Assembly (NCBI GenBank): GCA_029974855.1
Contig: JARKQO010000452.1
Location: forward strand, 1 to 17,593
Direction: 5' to 3'
DNA length: 17,593 bases
Source of the DNA: Eubacteriales bacterium
GTDB lineage: Bacteria; Bacillota_A; Clostridia; Christensenellales; Aristaeellaceae
Shown here one piece after another: positions 1 through 7,029 of this stretch. The position numbers and the translations under genes were made by a program. The notes under the pieces were generated by a model. The model saw only the letters and a list, made by a program, of their open reading frames with translations. It was not told the origin of the DNA and did no database searches. Every line of letters begins with the position of its first letter. Within the stretch, counting starts at the first letter, position 1.

Positions 1-194
1 CACTCCTCTTGCCCCCGGCAGAGATCCTATACTACCATGCTGTAGACCAAAGCTTCCCCGGGTGTAAAGGGGAGGGCTGTTGCGATCCATGGGGGGATTC
101 TTCCTCTTTTTGGGACGCTTCTTTTCCCCAGGCCTTGGCCCTGCCCCCAGAGAGCCTGTCTCCAAGGGGCCTGTCCCCCTTTCCCATGGATATG

Positions 195-220
195 AAAAAA
201 GGGGGGCGGATATGCCCCCC
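195..220 (-). terminator. Rho-independent terminator of the MarR-ABC exporter operon
   Basis: On the minus strand a perfect 7-bp stem (GGGGGGC paired with GCCCCCC, 6-nt loop) is followed at once by six T residues. It starts 21 bases after the exporter stop codon, where a factor-independent terminator is expected. The remaining left end (1-194) shows no supported gene. AAGAGGAGTG, read on the minus strand at the extreme edge, could be a ribosome binding site for a gene outside the window, but this cannot be tested here. Confidence 0.88.
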
Positions 221-240
221 TCCAGCGCCGAATGCCAATG

Positions 241-2082
241 CTACTCCTTTTGCATCTCCTCCAGGGCCCGGCGGAACTGGGTTTCGTACAGCTCCGTATA
301 CACGCCGTTTTGCGCCAGCAGCTCCCCATGGGTGCCCCGCTGCACAATCTCCCCCTTTTGGAGCACCAGAATCTCATCCGCCGCCATGACGGTGGAAAGC
401 CGGTGGGCGATGACGATGCTGGTTTTGCTGTGGATCAGGGGCTGGATAGCCTCCTGGATCAGCTCCTCGGAAATGGAATCCAAGGAGGAGGTGGCCTCGT
501 CGAAAATGATGAGGGGAGGATTTTTCAGGATGACCCGGGCGATGGACAGCCGCTGCTTCTCGCCCCCGGAGAGCTTGAGACCCCGGTTCCCTACCACCGT
601 ATCGTAGCCCAGGGGTTGGGCGGCGATGAAGGCATGGATGTTGGCCTTCTGGCAAGCCTCCTCCATCTCCCGCTGGGTGGCCTCGGGCTTGGCGTAGAGC
701 AGGTTGTCCCGGATGGTGCCGTTGAACAGGTAGGTATCCTGGGTTACCATGCCCACGCTTTGGCGCAGGGCACGCAGGTCAATTTGCCGCACATCCACCC
801 CATCCAGGAGCACCTGGCCCCCGGTTACGTCGTAGAGCCTTGGAATCAGGCCGATGAGGGAGCTTTTGCCCGCCCCGGAGGGGCCCACCACCGCAATGCT
901 GCGGCCCTGTTCCAGCCGGAAGTTGATGTTTTTCAAAATCAGTCGCTCCGGCTCATAGGCGAAGTCTACGTTCTTGAATTCCACCGTGCCGTGGATGGCC
1001 TCCGGCAGGAGGGCGTCCGGGGCGTTCTGAATTTCCGGCTCCATGTCGAAATAGGCGAAGATGCGCGTAAACAGCGCCATGGAGCGCACCACGTCCACCT
1101 GAATGGTCAGCAAGGAGTTCACGGGCCGGTACATCTGGCTCAGCAACGCCACCATCACCGTGATGTCCCCCACGCTCAGGGCCGCGCCCCGGCGGATCAG
1201 CAGGTACCCGCCCGCCAGATAGATCAGCATGGGCCCGATGGTGGTAACGGTGTTGATGGTCATGCGGAACCAGCGCCCAGCCATGCTTTCCCGCACGTTG
1301 AGCTTGGTCATGGTCTCGTTGGCTTGGCGGTATTGCTCATACTCCCGTTCCTCGTTGGTGAACAGCTTTACCAGCTGCTGGCCGCTGACGCTGAGGCTTT
1401 CGTTGAGAATGCCGTTGATCTGGTCGTTGGATTTTTGGGATTCCATGGTGAGAGACCAGCGGGTCTTGCCCACCCGCTGGGTTGGGATGGCGAACAGCGG
1501 CACGATCACCAGGCCAAGCAAGGCCAGGGCCCAGTTCTTTTGGAACATGGCCGCCAGGGCTACCACCAAAGTGATGGCGTTGGACAAAATGCTGGCCAAA
1601 GTGCCGGAGATCACCGACTGCACCCCGGAGATATCGCTGGTCATCCGGGTGATCACGTCCCCCTGGTTGCTGCTGGTGTAAAACCGGTGGGACAGGGTCA
1701 GCAGCTTTTGGAACATAGTGTTGCGCATATCGTAGGTGATGTGCTGGGCCACCCAGGTGTTGATGTAGCTCTCCAGCACGCCGATGCCGTTGGCCAGCAG
1801 CGTGACCCCAAAGGAAAGGGCGATGAGCTGGATCAGCAGGCCGAAATCCCGCCCGATCAGGCCCTGGTCGATGATTTTTCCCGTGAGGATGGAGGGCAGC
1901 ACGCTCAGCAGCGAGGAGGCCACAATGGTCACAAGAACCAAGGCCATCTGCCACCGGTAGGGGGCCAGGTAGCCTCCCACCCGCCGGATCAGGGGCCAGG
2001 TGAGCTTGGGCGCGTTACGCTTCTCCTCCTCGGAGAGGAATTTGGAGCCCGCCTTGCCAAAGCCGCCGCGAGGGCCGTTCAT
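241..2082 (-). CDS. ABC exporter, fused permease and ATPase (multidrug/lipid type)
   Basis: This encodes a 613-residue half-transporter of the MsbA/LmrA/BmrA class, which dimerises in the membrane and couples ATP hydrolysis to export of lipophilic compounds. An N-terminal cytoplasmic stretch leads into a membrane domain with several hydrophobic segments (about residues 40-320). A complete nucleotide-binding domain follows: Walker A GPSGAGKS (K406), signature LSGGEKQR (S505), Walker B LIIFDEA with catalytic E529, and the H-loop His560 in IAHRLST. All catalytic residues are present, so the ATPase should be active. The start codon overlaps the stop of the upstream MarR gene by ATGA, implying translational coupling. 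The substrate cannot be read from the sequence. Pairing with a MarR repressor fits a drug-inducible efflux pump (inference), although such regulators can also sense host or metabolic compounds. Length is normal for the family. Confidence 0.95.
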   Translation of the reverse strand: MNGPRGGFGKAGSKFLSEEEKRNAPKLTWPLIRRVGGYLAPYRWQMALVLVTIVASSLLSVLPSILTGKIIDQGLIGRDFGLLIQLIALSFGVTLLANGIGVLESYINTWVAQHITYDMRNTMFQKLLTLSHRFYTSSNQGDVITRMTSDISGVQSVISGTLASILSNAITLVVALAAMFQKNWALALLGLVIVPLFAIPTQRVGKTRWSLTMESQKSNDQINGILNESLSVSGQQLVKLFTNEEREYEQYRQANETMTKLNVRESMAGRWFRMTINTVTTIGPMLIYLAGGYLLIRRGAALSVGDITVMVALLSQMYRPVNSLLTIQVDVVRSMALFTRIFAYFDMEPEIQNAPDALLPEAIHGTVEFKNVDFAYEPERLILKNINFRLEQGRSIAVVGPSGAGKSSLIGLIPRLYDVTGGQVLLDGVDVRQIDLRALRQSVGMVTQDTYLFNGTIRDNLLYAKPEATQREMEEACQKANIHAFIAAQPLGYDTVVGNRGLKLSGGEKQRLSIARVILKNPPLIIFDEATSSLDSISEELIQEAIQPLIHSKTSIVIAHRLSTVMAADEILVLQKGEIVQRGTHGELLAQNGVYTELYETQFRRALEEMQKE

Positions 2083-2657
2083 GGCCGGTCCTCTTCGTCA
2101 TGGGGAGAGTGGTGACCGTGTCCGCCATGGAGTTCATGATGGCCATGGTCACCATGACCTCCTTGGTTTCCATGGTTTTTGCGGCCCATATGACAGCCAT
2201 GGCCCCCGCGCCCGTAGCCATACCCACCCCGGGCTTTTTCGAAGCCGTTGTTCCAGTCCACAAGCAGCTTTTCCAGCAAAGTGGCGAGGGTCAGCTTCTC
2301 CTCCTCTGACAGGGCTTGAAATAGCGACTCCCGCATTAGCCGCCTGAATACCTCCGTTTCCTGGGCGATCCTGCTGCCTTTTTCCGTCAAAACGATGTCC
2401 ATGCTCCGCCGGTCCTCCTCGTTGGGGGAGCGGGAAATCAGCCCGCGCCCCTCCAGCTTGGACAGAATCTCGCTTAGGGACCCGGCTTGGATGCCCAGCA
2501 GATTCTGCATCTCCCGCTGGGGAATGCGCTCCCGGTGAAGCAAAATAGCAAGAATCCATCCCTGCCCTCCCTTGGCGTCGGCATGATGCCGCATCTGATA
2601 GGCAACGCACCGTAAATATTGAAACAGTTTTTCTTCCATATCCATTCCTCCTGCCAT
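2079..2657 (-). CDS. MarR-family transcriptional repressor with His/Gly-rich tail
   Basis: Residues 8-140 form a MarR-type winged helix regulator: a helix-turn-helix around QNLLGIQAGSLSEILSKLE and a wing with SPNEEDRRS. Such dimers repress their own operon and release DNA on binding a ligand. Residues 142-192 are atypical, an extremely Gly-rich tail with twelve histidines (153, 156, 162, 168, 171, 173, 174, 177, 180, 182, 183, 186) and one cysteine (155), suggesting metal binding. The gene overlaps the exporter by 4 bp. Two starts are plausible: ATG at 2657 with AAAGGAGG upstream (CCTCCTTT at 2665-2672 on the plus strand), or ATG at 2639, six bases after a second AGGAGGA. I chose the longer form, and the first seven residues are uncertain. 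The promoter is flanked by two matching palindromes, which suggests autoregulation. Confidence 0.92.
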   Translation of the reverse strand: MAGGMDMEEKLFQYLRCVAYQMRHHADAKGGQGWILAILLHRERIPQREMQNLLGIQAGSLSEILSKLEGRGLISRSPNEEDRRSMDIVLTEKGSRIAQETEVFRRLMRESLFQALSEEEKLTLATLLEKLLVDWNNGFEKARGGYGYGRGGHGCHMGRKNHGNQGGHGDHGHHELHGGHGHHSPHDEEDRP

Positions 2658-2680
2658 ATCCTGGCCTCCTTTAATCAGTT

Positions 2681-2733
2681 AGGTACCTTGCGAAAAGGAT
2701 ACCATGGCGCTTTTAAATTGTCAAGGTACCTTG
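2681..2733 (-). promoter_or_regulatory. Paired palindromic operators flanking the MarR promoter
   Basis: The 10-mer AGGTACCTTG occurs at 2681-2690 and again at 2724-2733, 43 bp apart (about four helical turns, so on the same face of the DNA). The distal copy is part of the perfect 12-bp palindrome CAAGGTACCTTG (2722-2733) and overlaps the -35 box. The proximal copy covers the expected transcription start. This layout is typical of MarR autorepression, so these are probably the sites for the adjacent repressor. Binding is inferred. Confidence 0.65.
2696..2724 (-). promoter_or_regulatory. Sigma-A type promoter of the MarR-ABC operon
   Basis: Read on the minus strand: -35 TTGACA (2719-2724), a 17-bp spacer, and -10 TATCCT (2696-2701). 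The predicted start of transcription, near 2689, lies about 30 bases before the MarR start codon. One copy of the AGGTACCTTG element overlaps the -35 box and another covers the start point. Confidence 0.85.
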
Positions 2734-2764
2734 TAAATTTATTTGCCGATCTACACGCCCAATC

Positions 2765-2793
2765 TTGACATCTCTGCTGATTTGGCATATTCT
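2765..2793 (+). promoter_or_regulatory. Promoter of the glycyl radical enzyme cassette
   Basis: A consensus -35 TTGACA (2765-2770), 17-bp spacer and -10 TATTCT (2788-2793) point rightward toward the activase. Transcription would start near 2800 and give a leader of about 65 bases. The leader contains the 10-bp palindrome CATGATCATG (2809-2818), a possible operator whose cognate regulator is not evident. This promoter is divergent from the MarR promoter and clear of its putative operators. Confidence 0.75.
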
Positions 2794-2864
2794 CGCTTAT
2801 AAGGGGGACATGATCATGCGATTTGCCAGCGTTCCCATCCGGACCGCCAAAGGAGGGGCACGCT

Positions 2865-3707
2865 ATGCGCGGTTCCCTTTTTGATATCGAAGAATTTGCC
2901 GTATACGACGGGCCCGGCATCCGCAGCGTGGTGTTCCTGAAGGGATGCCCCCTGCGCTGCTCCTGGTGCCACAACCCCGAGGGACTTTGCCCGGGGCCCC
3001 AGCGGGTCACCTCCCGCAGCCTTTGCCTCCACTGCGGCGCTTGCGACGCCGCCTGCCCCTCCCCGGAGCGCTGCCAGGGCTGCGGCCAGTGCGAGGCCGC
3101 CTGCCCCCAGGGTTGCGTCCATGTGGCGGGGAAGCCCGTGGAGGCCCGGGCCGTGGCCCAGCGGGTGCTGGCCAACGGGGAGCTGCTGCGGCAAGGCGGC
3201 GGCGTCACCTTTTCCGGAGGCGAGCCGCTGCTCCAGCCGGATTTTCTGCTGGAGCTGCGCCGGGAGATGGCCTCCCTTCACGCCTGCATGGAAACCAGCG
3301 GCTTTGCCAAGGAGGAGGATTTCCGCCGGGTGGCCCAGGCCATGGACCTGATTTTTCTGGACATCAAGCTGGCAGACCCCCTTCGGCACCGCCGCTATAC
3401 CGGGGTGGACAACGGGCCCATTCTGGACAATCTGCGCTGGCTGAAGGAAAGCGGCAAGCCCTTCCGCATCCGGGTGCCGCTGATTCCCACCGTGAACGAC
3501 AGCCTGGAAAACCTGACCGCCACGGCCCTGCTGCTCCGGGACGCCAAGGCCCTGGAGAAGGTGGAGCTGCTGCCTTACCACAGGGCTGCGGGGGCCAAAT
3601 ACGCCAGCGTGGGCCTGTCCTATCAGCCTGATTTTCCCGTGGACCAAGCTCCGGAAATCCATACCCAGCCTTTCACAGACCTTGGAATGGAGGTACAGGT
3701 GCTATGA
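2865..3707 (+). CDS. Radical-SAM glycyl radical enzyme activase
   Basis: This 280-residue PflA-like activase uses a [4Fe-4S] cluster and S-adenosylmethionine to abstract a hydrogen from the glycine of its partner enzyme. The radical-SAM cluster motif is CPLRCSWC (C28, C32, C35), followed by an inserted ferredoxin-like domain with two CxxCxxCxxxCP motifs (C54/57/60/64 and C70/73/76/80). That insert is typical of activases for non-PFL glycyl radical enzymes and absent from classical PflA. The SAM-contacting FSGGEP motif follows. The ATG at 2865 was chosen because AAAGGAGG lies seven bases before it; an in-frame TTG at 2823 would add 14 residues but lacks such a site. The stop overlaps the next gene's start (ATGA), so enzyme and activase are translationally coupled and almost certainly partners. 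Confidence 0.95.
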   Translation: MRGSLFDIEEFAVYDGPGIRSVVFLKGCPLRCSWCHNPEGLCPGPQRVTSRSLCLHCGACDAACPSPERCQGCGQCEAACPQGCVHVAGKPVEARAVAQRVLANGELLRQGGGVTFSGGEPLLQPDFLLELRREMASLHACMETSGFAKEEDFRRVAQAMDLIFLDIKLADPLRHRRYTGVDNGPILDNLRWLKESGKPFRIRVPLIPTVNDSLENLTATALLLRDAKALEKVELLPYHRAAGAKYASVGLSYQPDFPVDQAPEIHTQPFTDLGMEVQVL

Positions 3708-5680
3708 CTTATTTGGAAGAGGAACGGGCCTACCTGGAAGCGGGGGCGCACCGGGAAGCCCGCCGGGAGCTGTCCCCCCGGCGCTGGGAGGCCCTCAGCG
3801 CCCAAATTCAAAACCCAGCCCTGTCCTTGGAGGACCGGACCGCTTTGCGCCTGAAGCTCTTTTTAGAGGAGGAAACCATCCTCCAGCGCCCCGGGGAAAG
3901 TATCCCCGCCTGGCGTACCTTGAAGTCCTTTCCGGACCTGTACGCCCTAGGGGAACGGGAACGCCTCACCGCCGGGCACTTCCTCCACGAGCAGGGCCGG
4001 GTGTGCAACCTCTCCAGCGACTGGGCCGGGGTGCTGACCGGGGGCCTTTTGCGCCGCAAAACCGGGAACGCCGCCCGGGACATGACCATCGACGCGGCGC
4101 TGGCCTATGGGGACCGCTACGACGACGAAGCTCTGTCCCGGGCCCTGCGCCATGGAGCCCAAGGCTACCGGGAGGCCCTGCGGGCCTTCCGCATCCTCCA
4201 TTTCTGCCTGTGGGCCAGCAATGTATACCACAACACCGTGGGCCGCTTTGACCAGTACATGTGGCCCTTTCTGGAGGCGGACCTGGCTGCGGGGACGCTG
4301 ACCCAGGAGGAAGCCTTCGCTCTGACCCGGGAGCTGTTCCTCTCCTTCACCCGGGACAGCGACCTGTACACCGGCATGCAGCAGGGGGACAACGGCCAAA
4401 GCCTGATGCTGGGGGGCTGCGACCGCCAGGGGGCGGACGCGGCCAACCCGCTGACCACCCTTTGCCTCCAGGCCAGCCTGGCCAACCGCTGCATCGACCC
4501 GAAAATCAACCTCCGGGTCAACAAAAACACTCCTTTAGAGCTCTACTTGCTAGGCACCCAGCTGACCAAGCAGGGGCTGGGCTTCCCCCAATACGCCAAC
4601 GACGATGTGGTGATCCCCGCGCTGACGGCCTGGGGCTATGCCCCGGAGGACGCCCGGGATTACACCGTGGCCGCCTGCTGGGAGTTCATCATCCCGGGCC
4701 TGGGCATGGACATTCCCAACATCGGCGCCATGCCCTTGGCTACGGTGGTCAGCGACTCTGTGCGGGAGCACCTGGCGGACAGCCCTGACTATGAGACCTT
4801 CTTCGCCCAGGTGCAAGGGGAGCTGAGCCGCCGGGCCGCCCAAATCGCCGCCTCTGTGGAAAACCTGTGGGTGGAGCCCGCCCCCTATCAAAGCGTGCTC
4901 ATGAGCGACTTCACCCGGGACATCAGCCAGGGGGCCAAATACAACAACTACGGGGTCCACGGCACCGGCTTTGCCAACGCCGTGGACCAGCTGGCAGTGG
5001 TGCGGCAACTGGTGTTTCAGGAAAAAACCCTCAGCAAGGAGCGGCTGCTGGCCGGGCTGCAAACGAATTTCTCCAACGATCCGGCCCTGAAACGGCTGCT
5101 GCGTACCGACGCGCCCAAGCTGGGCCGGGACGAAGCCTGCCACCCCATTGCCGACGCGCTGCTGACGGCCTTTGGGGATGCGTTGAAGCCTCTGCGCAAC
5201 CAGCGGGGAGGCATCTTCCGGGCGGGAACCGGCAGCGCCATGTACTACCTCTGGCACGCCGAGGACCTGCCTGCCCTGTGCGACGGGCATCTGCCCGGAG
5301 AAAAGCTGCCCGCCAACTTCTCCCCCTCCTTGCTGCTGGCGGACGCGGGCCCCCTGTCCGTGATCCGGGCCATGGCAAGGCCCGCCTTGGGCCGGGCCAT
5401 GAACGGCGGCCCCCTGACCTTGGAGCTGGACGGCACGGTATTCCGGACCCCGGAGGGGGTACAGAAGGTGGCCCAGCTGGTGCGAAGCTTCATTCTGTTG
5501 GCGGGGCACCAGCTGCAGCTGAACTCCGTCAGCAGGGAAACGCTGCTGGACGCCCGGGAGCATCCGGAAAACCACCGGGGGCTCATCGTGCGGGTATGGG
5601 GCTGGAGCGGGCATTTCGTGCAGCTGGACCAGGCCTATCAGGATCAAATTTTGGAGCGGGTGAGCTATCAGAAAATGTGA
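3704..5680 (+). CDS. Glycyl radical enzyme of unknown substrate, short form
   Basis: This 658-residue protein belongs to the pyruvate formate-lyase superfamily, whose members use a protein glycyl radical and a thiyl radical for C-C, C-N, C-O or C-S bond chemistry. The C-terminal glycine loop reads RVWGWSGHF, with Gly633 the expected radical site. The mid-protein active-site loop reads VAACWEFIIPG, giving thiyl Cys325 and Glu327. The Cys-x-Glu pair is shared with eliminating members (choline lyase, glycerol/diol dehydratase, hydroxyproline dehydratase), whereas pyruvate formate-lyase has Cys-Cys, so a lyase or dehydratase is more likely than PFL itself. Length is below the usual 750-900. GGAGGT lies nine bases before the start, which overlaps the activase. 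No microcompartment, dehydrogenase or transporter gene adjoins it, so context does not reveal the substrate. Confidence 0.9.
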   Translation: MTYLEEERAYLEAGAHREARRELSPRRWEALSAQIQNPALSLEDRTALRLKLFLEEETILQRPGESIPAWRTLKSFPDLYALGERERLTAGHFLHEQGRVCNLSSDWAGVLTGGLLRRKTGNAARDMTIDAALAYGDRYDDEALSRALRHGAQGYREALRAFRILHFCLWASNVYHNTVGRFDQYMWPFLEADLAAGTLTQEEAFALTRELFLSFTRDSDLYTGMQQGDNGQSLMLGGCDRQGADAANPLTTLCLQASLANRCIDPKINLRVNKNTPLELYLLGTQLTKQGLGFPQYANDDVVIPALTAWGYAPEDARDYTVAACWEFIIPGLGMDIPNIGAMPLATVVSDSVREHLADSPDYETFFAQVQGELSRRAAQIAASVENLWVEPAPYQSVLMSDFTRDISQGAKYNNYGVHGTGFANAVDQLAVVRQLVFQEKTLSKERLLAGLQTNFSNDPALKRLLRTDAPKLGRDEACHPIADALLTAFGDALKPLRNQRGGIFRAGTGSAMYYLWHAEDLPALCDGHLPGEKLPANFSPSLLLADAGPLSVIRAMARPALGRAMNGGPLTLELDGTVFRTPEGVQKVAQLVRSFILLAGHQLQLNSVSRETLLDAREHPENHRGLIVRVWGWSGHFVQLDQAYQDQILERVSYQKM

Positions 5681-5705
5681 CGGGGAAGCCGGCCCGACCC
5701 TGTGA

Positions 5706-5742
5706 GGAAAAGAGCGCTCCCTTTGGGGGAAAAGAGCGTTCC
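5706..5742 (+). repeat. Short direct repeat in the 3' region of the glycyl radical gene
   Basis: Two 15-mers that differ at one base, GGAAAAGAGCGCTCC (5706-5720) and GGAAAAGAGCGTTCC (5728-5742), lie 22 bp apart just after the glycyl radical enzyme. The second can fold as GGGGGAA/TTCCTCC (5725-5731 with 5739-5745, one G-U pair). There is no T-tract, so this is not a standard terminator. It could be a transcript-stabilising structure or a regulator site just upstream of the wecB promoter. Confidence 0.5.
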
Positions 5743-5750
5743 TCCCTTCA

Positions 5751-5779
5751 TTGACGGGTCCCTCCCCATGCGCTATAAT
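5751..5779 (+). promoter_or_regulatory. Strong sigma-A type promoter of wecB
   Basis: -35 TTGACG (5751-5756), 17-bp spacer and perfect -10 TATAAT (5774-5779). Transcription should begin near 5786, leaving an untranslated leader of about 80 bases that contains a large hairpin. A dedicated promoter separates wecB from the glycyl radical cassette. Confidence 0.85.
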
Positions 5780-5790
5780 GAAATCCTTGC

Positions 5791-5828
5791 ATTGCCACCC
5801 AAGGCCATCTCTGGCCCCGGGTGGCAAT
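5791..5828 (+). other. Perfect long hairpin in the wecB 5' leader
   Basis: ATTGCCACCC (5791-5800) pairs perfectly with GGGTGGCAAT (5819-5828); inside, GGCC (5803-5806) pairs with GGCC (5813-5816). The structure begins only about five bases after the predicted transcript start and is followed by a T-rich stretch (5839-5854) before the ribosome binding site GGAGGA (5855-5860). It may stabilise the 5' end or act in attenuation. It matches no riboswitch class that I recognise. Confidence 0.6.
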
Positions 5829-5867
5829 CCGGCGCTTTGATTTTTGCACTTTTTGGAGGAAATGCCC

Positions 5868-6989
5868 ATGTGTATCAAGGTCCTGAGTGTGTTTGGCACG
5901 CGGCCCGAGGCTATCAAAATGCTCCCTTTGGTCCTGAAAATCCGGCAGGACCCGCGGCTGGAGGGCCAGGTGTGCGCCACGGGCCAGCACCGGGAAATGT
6001 TGGACCAGGTGCTGGAGACCTTTCAGGTGAAGCCGGATTATGACCTGAACCTGATGACGCCCGGGCAAACCCTCACGGACATCACCGCCAACGTGCTCAG
6101 GGGCATGGAGGGCGTGCTGGAGGAGGCCAAGCCAGACATCGTGCTGGTCCACGGGGATACCACCACCAGCTTTGCCGCGGCCCTGGCCGCCTTCTACCGG
6201 CAGGTGCCCGTAGGCCACGTGGAAGCGGGGCTGCGCACCTACGACCGGTATTCCCCCTTCCCGGAGGAGATGAACCGCAACCTCACCAGCAAATTGGCCG
6301 ACCTCCATTTCGCCCCCACCCGGCTGAACGCGGACAACCTAGCCAAGGAAAACATCACCCAAAATGTATGCATCACCGGGAACACCGTCATCGACGCGCT
6401 GTTTTCCATTGTGCGTCCGGACTATGCCTTTGAGGACCCCACGCTGGGGGCCCTCCGCTACGAGGGCCTGCGCACCGTGCTGCTTACCGCCCACCGCCGG
6501 GAAAACCTGGGGGACCCTATGGAGAATATCTTCGGGGCCGTGCTGACGCTGGTGCAGCGGCATCCCGATGTCCAGGTGATCTATCCCATGCACAAGAACC
6601 CCGCCGTCCGGGAGCCCGCCCTGAGGCTGTTGAGCGGTCATCCCCGGATTCATCTCATCGAGCCCATCGGCGTGGGGGATATGCACAACCTGTTTGCCAA
6701 GTGCTATCTGGTGATGACGGATTCCGGCGGCCTCCAGGAGGAAGCCCCGGCCTTGGGCAGGCCTGTGCTGGTGCTGCGCACCGAAACCGAACGGCCCGAG
6801 GCTGTGGCGGCGGGCACGGTGAAGGTGGTGGGGGTACAAAAGGAGGACATCCTCCGGGAGGCGGAGCGCCTGCTCACGGACCCGGCGGAATACCGGCGCA
6901 TGTCCCAGGCCCAAAACCCCTATGGGGACGGCCACGCCTCCCAGCGGATCTGCGACGCCATCGCGGCGTATTTTACCCGGAAGCCATAG
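5868..6989 (+). CDS. wecB: UDP-N-acetylglucosamine 2-epimerase (non-hydrolysing)
   Basis: This 373-residue cytoplasmic enzyme (WecB; MnaA in Bacillus) interconverts UDP-GlcNAc and UDP-ManNAc, the donor for wall teichoic acid linkage units, capsules and other surface glycans. Visible motifs are FGTRPEAIKM near the N-terminus, HGDTTTS (D97), HVEAGLRT (E119), FPEEMNR (E133/E134), TAHRREN (H209) and SGGLQEEAP with LVLRTETERPEA in the C-terminal nucleotide-binding lobe. These match the catalytic Asp, Glu and His set known for the E. coli enzyme, so full activity is expected. Three in-frame starts lie close together (TTG 5844, ATG 5862, ATG 5868). The last was chosen because GGAGGA ends seven bases before it. 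The gene has its own promoter and leader hairpin. The following MGMT-like gene starts 40 bp downstream and is probably co-transcribed. Confidence 0.97.
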   Translation: MCIKVLSVFGTRPEAIKMLPLVLKIRQDPRLEGQVCATGQHREMLDQVLETFQVKPDYDLNLMTPGQTLTDITANVLRGMEGVLEEAKPDIVLVHGDTTTSFAAALAAFYRQVPVGHVEAGLRTYDRYSPFPEEMNRNLTSKLADLHFAPTRLNADNLAKENITQNVCITGNTVIDALFSIVRPDYAFEDPTLGALRYEGLRTVLLTAHRRENLGDPMENIFGAVLTLVQRHPDVQVIYPMHKNPAVREPALRLLSGHPRIHLIEPIGVGDMHNLFAKCYLVMTDSGGLQEEAPALGRPVLVLRTETERPEAVAAGTVKVVGVQKEDILREAERLLTDPAEYRRMSQAQNPYGDGHASQRICDAIAAYFTRKP

Positions 6990-7029
6990 CCGGGGCCCGC
7001 AAGGCTGGAGCGGCGCAGGAGGGAGCCGG

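Noticed and set aside
9..33. Possible promoter TTGCCC ... TATACT at the left edge
   Set aside because: The spacer is only 13 bases, too short for a sigma-A promoter, and no gene follows on the plus strand.
241..2082. The ABC exporter as supplier of the missing ATPase for the CUT1 importer
   Set aside because: Its ATPase is fused to an exporter membrane domain; CUT1 importers need a separate MalK/MsmK-type subunit, which is not in the window.
232..2115. 627-codon open frame on the plus strand opposite the ABC exporter
   Set aside because: It is antisense to a gene with all ABC motifs, has Gly/His/Gln-rich low-quality composition and no conserved motif, and reflects the lack of stops in GC-rich DNA.
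2814..3662. 282-codon minus-strand frame opposite the activase
   Set aside because: The plus strand carries three cysteine cluster motifs of a radical-SAM activase, and the antisense product has no family resemblance.
4550..5980. 476-codon minus-strand frame opposite the glycyl radical enzyme
   Set aside because: It covers the region encoding Cys325 to Gly633 of a convincing gene on the other strand, crosses the wecB promoter, and shows no recognisable domain.
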